DNA of 64,000 nt from Larkinella punicea. Lineage in GTDB: Bacteria > Bacteroidota > Bacteroidia > Cytophagales > Spirosomataceae. Location of the stretch: contig NZ_QOWE01000023.1 of assembly GCF_003334855.1 (NCBI RefSeq), positions 84,077 to 148,076 of the forward strand, written 5' to 3'. The position numbers and the translations under genes were made by a program. The notes under the pieces were generated by a model, which saw nothing but the letters and a program-made list of their open reading frames with translations, made no database searches and was not told the DNA's origin. Shown piece by piece: positions 42,899-50,814 of the stretch; position 1 is the first letter of the stretch; every line of letters begins with the position of its first letter.

Positions 42899-42931
42899 AA
42901 AAAAACCGCCTTAAAGTGGGGCGGTTTTTTT
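42899..42931 (+). terminator. Intrinsic terminator of purD
   Basis: AAAAACCGCC (42901-42910) pairs with GGCGGTTTTT starting at 42920, followed by T residues; it lies 17 bp after the purD stop. Confidence 0.85.
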
Positions 42932-42941
42932 GTTGGCTTTC

Positions 42942-42991
42942 AGCTAGCTTCAGGCCTTTCTTCTGATCAGATAAATGTCCTGAAGCTAGCT
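42942..42991. repeat. 13-bp perfect inverted repeat (AGCTAGCTTCAGG)
   Basis: AGCTAGCTTCAGG (42942-42954) and CCTGAAGCTAGCT (42979-42991) are perfect complements around a 24-nt loop. It lies between purD and the 3' end of the S10 peptidase operon (minus strand) and may terminate the latter, though it lacks a T-tract. Confidence 0.7.
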
Positions 42992-43038
42992 ACTATGAAT
43001 TGAAGTCAGTTGATGGGTTGAATAAAACCGCTTCAACC

Positions 43039-44610
43039 TCAATACTTCGCAGGCTGATTGGGCTTCGGTGTTGATTTTTTGATGAAATTCCGGATGTCCT
43101 CGTTGGACGTCACCAGATCTTCCTGACGCAGATACATCATGTGCCCGCTCCGGTAGCCTTTCCAGTCCATCCGGGTTTTGAGTTTTCCGCTGGGGTCCAT
43201 CTGCCACATGTTATACTGGGCATTGAAGTAATCGCAGGCGCCGTCGTAATAGCCGGATTGGACCAGCAGATGCAGGTACGGATTCTGGGCCATTGCCTGC
43301 CGCAGGTTTTCGCCCGACCTGTCGGCATTCTGACCCGCCCGATCCCAGGGATGCACCGGCCCGAACATGTAGTATTTCAGGTCGGTTTTGTAGTTCAGGA
43401 ATTCCCGGAAATAGTAGTTGATGGGAGCCGCAAACGAGTGCAGCCAGGACGTCAGCTCCGGGGAATAATCCGGACGCTCGCCCGCATCTTCCCGGTCGAT
43501 TCCCAGATAGCGCGAATCCAGCCGACCAACGGTGTGGCCTTTGTCACGCAGCAACTCCTTCCAGAAGAAAGACGCCGGAATGTCCATGTTGTGCTCCAGC
43601 ACCACCTTTTCCGACAAACCGGAATACCGGGCGACTTTGGCGGCAATCTGCTTTTTCTTCTGCGGATCCAGAAAACCGCCCATCGTGAGTGCCGGAATAA
43701 ACTCGTTAATAGTGAATTGCTCCACTTCCGGCAGCATGGCCGTCAGGTCTTTCTTTTGCAGATCGTCGGGCAACACTTTGTGATACCAGGCCGTGGCCGC
43801 ATAAAAAGGCAGCATGTTGGCAGCCGCCACCGGGCCGGACCGTTCAATCCCCAGATCGGTCGGTGACACCAGAATTACGCCATTCAGATACATCCAGTTG
43901 GCGTTTTGCAATTCCAGCGCCAGACCCGAAACCCGCGTGGTTCCGTAGCTTTCGCCGATGAGGTATTTGGGCGACGGCCAGCGGTTTTTGCGGCTTACAA
44001 AGGTGTTCAGCCATTCGGCCAAATATTTGATATCGGAATTCACGCCGAAAAACTTCGAACGGGGTACGTCCTTGCTGGCCGGGCGGGAATAGCCCGTGTT
44101 GACCGGATCAATGTACACGATGTCGGCCACGTCCAGAATGGAATTCGGATTGTCTTTGAGCGTGTAAGGCTGCAACGGATAGCCTTCGCTGTCGATGTTC
44201 AGCAATTTAGGCCCCGTATAGGCCAGGTGCATCCACACCGATGCGGTTCCGGGCCCCCCGTTGAACGAAATGACCAGTGGGCGGGTGGTGCGGTCTTTGA
44301 CGTCCGTCCGTTCGTAATAGGTATAAAACACCCCGGCAATGGGCTTGCCCTCTTCGTCCCAAACCGGCTGTGTTCCCACCATCGCCGTATAAGGCACTTT
44401 GACGCCTTTGATCGTAACGGTGTGCGATGTCGTGATGGTGGAGTCCATCGGGAGCCTCAAATCATTGGGGCCGGGTTTGGCCGAAGGCGCACCCGCTGGT
44501 CGGGGAGCGGCTTCCGCAGCCGCCGGTGGCGGACCGCCCTGTCGGCGTTGTGCAAAAGACAAGGAACCCGTGGTAATAGCCAGCAGGAGTAAAACTACAA
44601 TTCGTTTCAT
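43039..44610 (-). CDS. S10 serine carboxypeptidase (paralogue 1)
   Basis: 523 aa with a signal peptide (MKRIVVLLLLAITTGSLSFAQ) and a short Ala/Pro-rich linker (25-45). S10 motifs: FNGGPG at 116-121 (oxyanion loop), GESYG with nucleophile Ser221, the probable catalytic Asp456 in SGYYDGACDYF and His490 in SGHMMY. S10 enzymes remove C-terminal residues from peptides, usually at acidic pH. It follows a close paralogue by 33 bp on the same strand and is last in the putative peptide-use operon. Both paralogues end QPAKY. Confidence 0.92.
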   Translation of the reverse strand: MKRIVVLLLLAITTGSLSFAQRRQGGPPPAAAEAAPRPAGAPSAKPGPNDLRLPMDSTITTSHTVTIKGVKVPYTAMVGTQPVWDEEGKPIAGVFYTYYERTDVKDRTTRPLVISFNGGPGTASVWMHLAYTGPKLLNIDSEGYPLQPYTLKDNPNSILDVADIVYIDPVNTGYSRPASKDVPRSKFFGVNSDIKYLAEWLNTFVSRKNRWPSPKYLIGESYGTTRVSGLALELQNANWMYLNGVILVSPTDLGIERSGPVAAANMLPFYAATAWYHKVLPDDLQKKDLTAMLPEVEQFTINEFIPALTMGGFLDPQKKKQIAAKVARYSGLSEKVVLEHNMDIPASFFWKELLRDKGHTVGRLDSRYLGIDREDAGERPDYSPELTSWLHSFAAPINYYFREFLNYKTDLKYYMFGPVHPWDRAGQNADRSGENLRQAMAQNPYLHLLVQSGYYDGACDYFNAQYNMWQMDPSGKLKTRMDWKGYRSGHMMYLRQEDLVTSNEDIRNFIKKSTPKPNQPAKY

Positions 44611-44643
44611 GTGTTGTTGGGGTTATAAATCAAGTAGTTAGGT

Positions 44644-46131
44644 TTAGTATTTGGCGGGTTGATCCGGTTTTGGCAAGGTTTTTTTGACGAATTCGCGGAT
44701 GTCTTCGGTCGAGGTGGCGAGGTCTTCGTCGCGCAGGTACATCATGTGGCCGCCCCGGTAGCCTTTCCATTGCAGGCGGTTTTTCAGTTTGCCGCTCGGG
44801 TCCATGTTCCAGAGGTTGTATTTGGCGTTGAAATAATCAGTCGCGCCGTCGTAATAGCCCGATTGAATCATCACGTGGAGATACGGATTCTGGGCCACGG
44901 CTTGCCGGAGGTTTTCGCCCGTCCGGTCGGTGTTCTGCCCGGCGCGATCCCACTGCCCGGTTTGGCCGGAAATGAAATACTTGAGGTCGGTTTTGTAATT
45001 CAGTTTTTCGCGCAGGTAATAATTGATGGCGGGCGTGAACGAATGCTTCCAGGAATCATACTCAGCCGCATAGTCGGGCCGCTCACCCGCTCCCTGCCGA
45101 TCGATCCCCAGATACCGGGAGTCCAGCCGACCCACCGTGAAGCCTTTATCCCGCAACAGCTCTTTCCAGTAAAAAGACGAAGGAACCGCGAGGTTGTGTT
45201 CCAGCACCACCTTCTCCGACAAACCGGAATACCGGGCGATTTTAGCTGCCATCTGCTTTCTTTTTTCCGGCTCCAGAAAACCGCCTTTGACGATAGCCGG
45301 TGTCAGTTCATTGATGGTGAACTGCTCTACTTCCGGCAGAATGGCATCAAGGTCTTTCTGTTGCAAATCGGTGGGCAATACCTTGTGGTACCAGGCCGTG
45401 GCGGCATAATACGGCAGCATGTTGGCAGCCGCCACCGGCCCTTTCCGGTCGATGCCCAGATCCGTCGGTGACACCAGAATCACGCCGTTGAGGTACATCC
45501 AGTTGGCATTTTGCAACTCCAGCGCCAGGCCCGATACCCGCGTCGTTCCGTAGCTTTCGCCGATGAGGTATTTGGGCGACGGCCAGCGGTTTTTACGGCT
45601 CACAAACATGTTCAGCCACTCGGCCAGGTATTTGATGTCGGCATTGACGCCAAAAAACTTCGATCTTGGAATCGAATCATTGACGGGCCGCGAAAAACCC
45701 GTGTTGACGGGTTCTACGTACACAATGTCGGCCACGTCCAGAATGGAATGCGGATTGTCCGTAACGCCGTACGGCTGAACGGGGTAGCCTTCGCTATCGA
45801 CTTTGACGCGTTTGGGACCCGTGTAGCCAATGTGCATCCAGCAGGAAGCTGCGCCCGGCCCGCCATTGAAGGAAATGAACAAGGGCCGCGTCGTCCGGTC
45901 GGTCACATCGGAACGCTCGTAATAGACGTAAAACAAACTGGCGATGGGTTTTCCGTTTTCGTCATAAACCGGTTGCGTACCGGCGGTAGCTTTGTAGGGA
46001 ACTACTTTGCCTTTAATGGTAACCTGATCGGTGGTCGTTACGGCCGCATCCAGTTTCAGCGTGCGGTTTTGGGCAAAGGAAGAAAAAGTAGTCAGAAAAT
46101 ACACCCACAGGATGGGAGCAAGGTGTTTCAT
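44644..46131 (-). CDS. S10 serine carboxypeptidase (paralogue 2)
   Basis: 495 aa with signal peptide (MKHLAPILWVYFLTTFSSFAQ) but without the Pro-rich linker of its neighbour. The catalytic elements are NGGPG (89-93), GESYG with Ser193, and SGYYDGATDYF and GGHMMY near the C-terminus for Asp and His. The two paralogues match along nearly their whole length, and parts are identical at DNA level (for example around 43943-43990 and 45543-45590), a tandem duplication. Slight differences in the substrate-facing regions suggest related but distinct C-terminal specificities. Confidence 0.92.
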   Translation of the reverse strand: MKHLAPILWVYFLTTFSSFAQNRTLKLDAAVTTTDQVTIKGKVVPYKATAGTQPVYDENGKPIASLFYVYYERSDVTDRTTRPLFISFNGGPGAASCWMHIGYTGPKRVKVDSEGYPVQPYGVTDNPHSILDVADIVYVEPVNTGFSRPVNDSIPRSKFFGVNADIKYLAEWLNMFVSRKNRWPSPKYLIGESYGTTRVSGLALELQNANWMYLNGVILVSPTDLGIDRKGPVAAANMLPYYAATAWYHKVLPTDLQQKDLDAILPEVEQFTINELTPAIVKGGFLEPEKRKQMAAKIARYSGLSEKVVLEHNLAVPSSFYWKELLRDKGFTVGRLDSRYLGIDRQGAGERPDYAAEYDSWKHSFTPAINYYLREKLNYKTDLKYFISGQTGQWDRAGQNTDRTGENLRQAVAQNPYLHVMIQSGYYDGATDYFNAKYNLWNMDPSGKLKNRLQWKGYRGGHMMYLRDEDLATSTEDIREFVKKTLPKPDQPAKY

Positions 46132-46175
46132 GGTATAGTGGGTTAAAAGGACTGATTATTTGTTGTTACGGTTCC

Positions 46176-46318
46176 AGGACTTACGTCTGATAATTCTATC
46201 ACCCTTTCGCTTTTGCCCCTAAATCCCCTAAAGGGGACTTGGACGCAGCTTAATCCGGATGCAAAAAGTCCGGCAGCGGCCGACCGCCCTTTAGGGGATT
46301 TAGGGGCAAAAACGAAAG
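46176..46318. repeat. CCCCTAAA palindromic element, copy 2 (inverted, with loop insertion)
   Basis: Arms at 46204-46240 and about 46287-46318 match the copy at 7030 in reverse orientation, and the flanking 22-nt tail is identical (46176-46197). The loop differs by an extra GC-rich stretch around GGCAGCGGCCGACC near 46272-46286 and one arm has lost a few bases. It lies between the TPR-peptidase gene and the S10 pair. Confidence 0.82.
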
Positions 46319-46326
46319 TCCTATGT

Positions 46327-49224
46327 TTATAAGCCCGTCAGTTTTCCGGGTTTGATGTCCAGTTGATTGACCGTTGCGTTCAGGACGTCGAACTCGGTTT
46401 GCTGGCCCGTTTGCTTATACAGTTTTGCCAGTGCTACATAACTTTCAGTATTATACGGATTTTGCGCCAGCGACTTTTTAAAGGCAGCCACAGCCTCTTC
46501 GGTTTTTTTATTCAGAAGTTGTAACACGCCATCCGATTGCAAAGCCGCCGATCGATAAACCGCATCGCCCTCCGTCGAAAGGGTTTTATACAGCGTTTCG
46601 GCTTCCGGCAACCGGTTGGATTCGGCCAGTAGCCGCACCAGGCGTTGTTTATACAGCCCCGTCAGGGTTTGCTTGTCCGCCAGTATTTTTGTCAGGAAGT
46701 ACGATACTGAATCCGGTTTTTGCAGTTTGGCATAGCCCTCCGCAATCCGCAGATCAAAATCCGGGCGCGCGTTTTTCCCCGCATCCAGAATCCGCTGCAC
46801 CTGCTTCATGGTTTCAATGGCTTCCTGGTAGCGGCCATTCGCCAGCAAGGCGTCGGCATACAAACCCCGTAATTCATAATTCTGGGGCCGTTGCAACACC
46901 AGTTTTCTCAGCCCATCGAGCTGGTCGGCATGGCCCAGCATGGCGCGTCGGGCCGCAGCAAAGGCCCGAGCATCGTCGCGCCGGTCGCGCAGGTAAGTCG
47001 AAACGTCCGGCCCGTTGGCTGCGTAGTCCTCAGCCGCTTTGATGGCCGGTCCCAGCAGGGCATTTTGCACATACATTTCCCGCAACTGAATGGACAGCAT
47101 GGCCCGGGTCTGGTAATCTTTTTCCAGATCCAGCGCCTTTTGCAGCCAACGCGCCTGGGTTTTGATCAACTCGTCGTGGTTTTTGTCCGGCGTATGGCTC
47201 GCTTCTTCCCACTGCGCATAGGCGGCATACACCGGCGCGTAGTTCGGGTCGATTTCTTCGGCGGTTTTGATGTATGTATAGGCCTGATCAAACGCTTTCT
47301 GCTGCTGTTTCAGACGGGCATACGCCAGATAGGCGGGCTGGTATTTTTTATCATAAACCAACGCCGTATCCAGAAACGCAGCGGCTTTGGCCGGATCGGT
47401 TCTGACAACTTTGTTGCTCATGTTCAGGTAAACCTGCGCCCAGTTGGAAGCCATCACCGCCTTGTCGCCGTTGAGATACGCCCGTTCCTTTTTCACCAGC
47501 GCATCCAGAAAAGCATACATTTTCGGGTCCCGGCTTTTCAACTCCGCCGTCGTGTTCATCGACTTGAAGTCGAGCGGATGCACTTTCATGGGTTCGAAAT
47601 ACGCCGGGTAGGTCTGGGCAAAATACTCCGATTCGTTGTTCTGAGAGTAATAATCCAGCGTCAATCCGTTTTTCATGGCGTTGTAATACAAGGCCCGGAT
47701 CTGCCGGTTTTCGGCGTCGGTCAACACGCGGCCGTGGAACAGGTGGACGTATTCGTGCAAAACGACATTCCGTTCCTGATACGCGCCCCGCTCGACGTAT
47801 TCAATGGCCGCAGCCCCGCTTCCCACGCCCCGAATGTCCATCCACTGGCGGTTGTCAAAGGTGGTGTTGTACCGAAAATGGGGGGCGCGCATGGCCAGCG
47901 CCAGGTCGATGTGCAGGGGCGGCACCACAAAGGCGTTATCCTGTTTGGACAGAAAGGGGAAATACACCACGCTGGTGTACATCTGATTCCAGACCATCGC
48001 TTTGGCCCGGTCGCCGGGATAATAGCTCAGGTCGGGAAACACATTGACAAAGTTCTCCGGGTCGCTGATGCGGGTGGTTTTCAATACATTCGTGGTCGAA
48101 TCATACGTCATCAGATACGGAATTCGCTTGGATTTGATCACCGCCGACAAGCCGTTGTGGGCCGGGCCGTAATGGGTTTTGGCCGCCAGAATGGAGCGGA
48201 AAATGGTTTCGGCCGAATCCAGGTTGCTCTTTCGGTTTGGGTTGTCAAAATCACTGTAATAAAGCGATGCGCGGTGCATGGCGGGCAAAACCGACTGCGG
48301 ATATTCCTTGCCGACCCGGTGCGTCACGGCCAGGGCGTTGGCCAGTTGGTTCGTCCGAAACAGTCGGTCGGCTTCCTTCAGTTTTTCCCGGATTTCTTTC
48401 TCATCCTTGTCGGCATAGTCGGCATAGGTCAGGTTGGTGTGGCCGTTGCCCCAATGCCAGTGCGTCTGGAAATGCAGGGGATTGATGTTCAGGGCGAGTT
48501 GCCATTGAGCCGCCATGTCGTTGAGCTGTGTGGCATCGATCCGGCGCCAGATGGCGTAGCCGTAACTGAAACGGGCATCGGCATTGAACGGATCGAGCGT
48601 GAGCGATTTCACCAGGGGCGCTTCGGCTTTTTCGGAGTGCTGATCCCAGAAATATACGTTCGCTTCCAGTTGGTAGGCGGCTGCCAGCGACGGATTCTGC
48701 TTCTGAAGCTTTTTGGCGACGGCCATAGCCTCGGTATAGTTCTTCTGCAACAGCAACGCGCGGCCCAGCACGATCGACGTTTCCGCATCCGTCGGATGGC
48801 TGGCCAGAATAGACCGGCACTGCTCGACCGCGTTTTGCAAATCCCAGGCTTCAATGGCCAAAACCGCTTTCAATTGCCGACCCCAGCGGTTATTTTTATC
48901 CAGCGACAGGGCTTTTGTGACGGAGCTTTCGGCCTTTTTGAAGTCATTGTTCAACCAGTCGTATTCGGCTTGCAGCAACAGCTTTTCAACCACCGTCAGC
49001 CCTTTTCCGGTTTTCATCTCGGCCAGGGCTTGCGGCCACAGCCCGAGGTCCAGCATTTTTTTGACGGTTTTGGCCTTGCCCGTCGTGTGGTTCACCTGAC
49101 TGAGCAACTCCGCGCGTGTTTTTTCGAGATCGGCCTGCACCCGGCGTGTATCACCAACCTGCTGCGCCATTACCGCAGTGGTAATGGCGAGCAGGAAAAG
49201 AAGCGAAATAGACTTTTTCAGCAT
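46327..49224 (-). CDS. Secreted TPR-repeat protein with HExxH metallopeptidase-like centre
   Basis: 965 aa with a signal peptide (MLKKSISLLFLLAITTAVMAQ). Residues about 60-370 and 590-960 are tetratricopeptide-like helical repeats (e.g. AEASIVLGRALLLQKNYTEAM pattern, NPYNTESYVALAKLYKQTG). Between them lies HEYVH at 490-494 (VVLHEYVHLFHGR) with a downstream NESEYF at 530-535, resembling the zinc ligands of gluzincin-type peptidases. It would act in the periplasm or on the surface. Encoded directly after SusD and before two carboxypeptidases, it probably cuts proteins or peptides within the uptake system. The peptidase call is motif-based. Confidence 0.78.
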   Translation of the reverse strand: MLKKSISLLFLLAITTAVMAQQVGDTRRVQADLEKTRAELLSQVNHTTGKAKTVKKMLDLGLWPQALAEMKTGKGLTVVEKLLLQAEYDWLNNDFKKAESSVTKALSLDKNNRWGRQLKAVLAIEAWDLQNAVEQCRSILASHPTDAETSIVLGRALLLQKNYTEAMAVAKKLQKQNPSLAAAYQLEANVYFWDQHSEKAEAPLVKSLTLDPFNADARFSYGYAIWRRIDATQLNDMAAQWQLALNINPLHFQTHWHWGNGHTNLTYADYADKDEKEIREKLKEADRLFRTNQLANALAVTHRVGKEYPQSVLPAMHRASLYYSDFDNPNRKSNLDSAETIFRSILAAKTHYGPAHNGLSAVIKSKRIPYLMTYDSTTNVLKTTRISDPENFVNVFPDLSYYPGDRAKAMVWNQMYTSVVYFPFLSKQDNAFVVPPLHIDLALAMRAPHFRYNTTFDNRQWMDIRGVGSGAAAIEYVERGAYQERNVVLHEYVHLFHGRVLTDAENRQIRALYYNAMKNGLTLDYYSQNNESEYFAQTYPAYFEPMKVHPLDFKSMNTTAELKSRDPKMYAFLDALVKKERAYLNGDKAVMASNWAQVYLNMSNKVVRTDPAKAAAFLDTALVYDKKYQPAYLAYARLKQQQKAFDQAYTYIKTAEEIDPNYAPVYAAYAQWEEASHTPDKNHDELIKTQARWLQKALDLEKDYQTRAMLSIQLREMYVQNALLGPAIKAAEDYAANGPDVSTYLRDRRDDARAFAAARRAMLGHADQLDGLRKLVLQRPQNYELRGLYADALLANGRYQEAIETMKQVQRILDAGKNARPDFDLRIAEGYAKLQKPDSVSYFLTKILADKQTLTGLYKQRLVRLLAESNRLPEAETLYKTLSTEGDAVYRSAALQSDGVLQLLNKKTEEAVAAFKKSLAQNPYNTESYVALAKLYKQTGQQTEFDVLNATVNQLDIKPGKLTGL

Positions 49225-49257
49225 GTAAAAAAAGGTTTAGGTCCAATCGGAACAAGC

Positions 49258-50781
49258 TTACTTGCGGGTATCCCAGAAAACACGATCCAGCATGGATGCC
49301 TTTTGCTTCGCATTCGGATTGTTGTTGATCTCCGATTGCGCGTAAAACAGCGACCGGGGCACTTCGTCGTAAATGGCCATTGGTGTTTTGTGGGGAGTCA
49401 GGGCCGGATAGCCCGTCCGGCGGTAATCTGTCCAGGGTTCCATCAAAACCGCGTGGTTCGCTACATATTTCTCCGTAATGATCTGCTCCAGTTTTTGCTG
49501 GTTGGTTCCGGTCAGGGTTCCCTGAGTCGCCAGGTAGGTCGTCACATTCGCTGCGGCCACGCCTGCGTCGGTCATGGACGCCCGGATACCGGCTTCGAAA
49601 AACGACTGCGCATTGCCGGGTGCGCCGTAGAGCAAAGCCGCTTCGGCCCGGATAAAGTTGTATTCGGCGAAGGTCAGTAACCGCGCCGGACCTGCCCCGG
49701 AGAATGTAATGGCACCGTCCCGCAGGCTTCCGTCCGGATTGATCATGGCCGTATTGGGTGCCGAAGCCGTTCCATAAAGATACTGATAGTTCCGGGAATA
49801 GGCCGATGATGGATCGGTATCAAGCACACTGGCCCCCTTGAACGTAGCCGGGCTGGAGTTGAACGGAAACGGAATGAAATACGAAGACCGGCGGGGGTCG
49901 CTCTTGCCATTCATCAGGTTAACGATAAACCGGTTCGGAAAAAACTGGTTCTTGAACTGGCCGTTTTCCATGCTGTACAGTGGATTCTGCCGTTGCGATT
50001 CGGCCAGAAACGCCATCTGAAAATTATCCGCCGGGCTTTCCATGAATTTGGCTCCGCTGTTCACCAGCGCCGTAATCTGCTGGGAAGCATAAGCCTGGTC
50101 TTTGGCCGAATAGTGCAGGAAGATCCGCAGTTTCAGCGTATTGGCAAACTTGATCCATTTGTCTTTGGAAACCGCCCAGGTCGTTCCGCTGTAAATCGTG
50201 CTGAACTGGTTGGGCGACAGCGCCGAGGTGGCGGCATTGACATCCGTCAGTCCTTCGTCGATCAGGCGGGTCAGGTCCTTGTAAATCACCTCGTCGTCGT
50301 CAAAAGCCGGGTAGAAATTCTCGCTGTGTTTGCCGGCCTGCGTATAAGGAACATCGCCCCAGGCATCGACAATGATCTGATAGACATACGCTTTCAGGAT
50401 TTTGCCGACTCCGGCATAATGTGGGCTGCCTTCGCGGGTGGCCTGCGCAATCATCAACTCCAGGTCACTCACCGTTGTGCCGAAAATCCGAACCCACTGG
50501 CTATTGACATCGGAGTCGTTGATGTTATACCGCTCGTATTCTTTAAAGGTCCCGAAACCGGTGTTGGGACCCTGACCACTGAACTGCTGCGAGAGCAGAC
50601 TGGCGTAGCGGAAAAGGTCACTGGCGCCCATGTAGCCGATGTTGACCGTGACGGAAGGAAGCAACTGCGACACCTGAACACGCTGAATGTTGTTCGGGTC
50701 GTCGTTGACATCCAGGTAAGAACTGCAGGAGCTGAAAAAGAGCCCCGTGGCAAGAATGGAAGTATAGAGTACTTTCTTCAT
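49258..50781 (-). CDS. SusD/RagB-family outer-membrane lipoprotein (SusD-like_2 type)
   Basis: 507 aa from the ATG complement at 50779-50781. The signal ends in a lipobox (FFSSC) followed by SSYLDVNDDPNN, the mature start typical of the SusD-like_2 group. The helical TPR-like body has GKILKAYVYQIIVDAWGDVPYTQA and the C-terminal EPWTDYRRTGYPAL motif of the family. SusD lipoproteins form a lid over SusC barrels and capture substrate. Its SusC partner is 33 bp upstream. Given the peptidase neighbours, oligopeptides are the likely ligand, as for RagB of Porphyromonas. Confidence 0.9.
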   Translation of the reverse strand: MKKVLYTSILATGLFFSSCSSYLDVNDDPNNIQRVQVSQLLPSVTVNIGYMGASDLFRYASLLSQQFSGQGPNTGFGTFKEYERYNINDSDVNSQWVRIFGTTVSDLELMIAQATREGSPHYAGVGKILKAYVYQIIVDAWGDVPYTQAGKHSENFYPAFDDDEVIYKDLTRLIDEGLTDVNAATSALSPNQFSTIYSGTTWAVSKDKWIKFANTLKLRIFLHYSAKDQAYASQQITALVNSGAKFMESPADNFQMAFLAESQRQNPLYSMENGQFKNQFFPNRFIVNLMNGKSDPRRSSYFIPFPFNSSPATFKGASVLDTDPSSAYSRNYQYLYGTASAPNTAMINPDGSLRDGAITFSGAGPARLLTFAEYNFIRAEAALLYGAPGNAQSFFEAGIRASMTDAGVAAANVTTYLATQGTLTGTNQQKLEQIITEKYVANHAVLMEPWTDYRRTGYPALTPHKTPMAIYDEVPRSLFYAQSEINNNPNAKQKASMLDRVFWDTRK

Positions 50782-50814
50782 GATCTCAATGTTTTTTCGA
50801 TTCGTAATCACCCT

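Noticed and set aside
46891..49680. 929-codon plus-strand open frame
   Set aside because: It lies antisense to the TPR-peptidase gene and runs into the SusD gene. The minus-strand proteins have signal peptides and family motifs; this one is low in recognisable features and is a shadow of codon bias.
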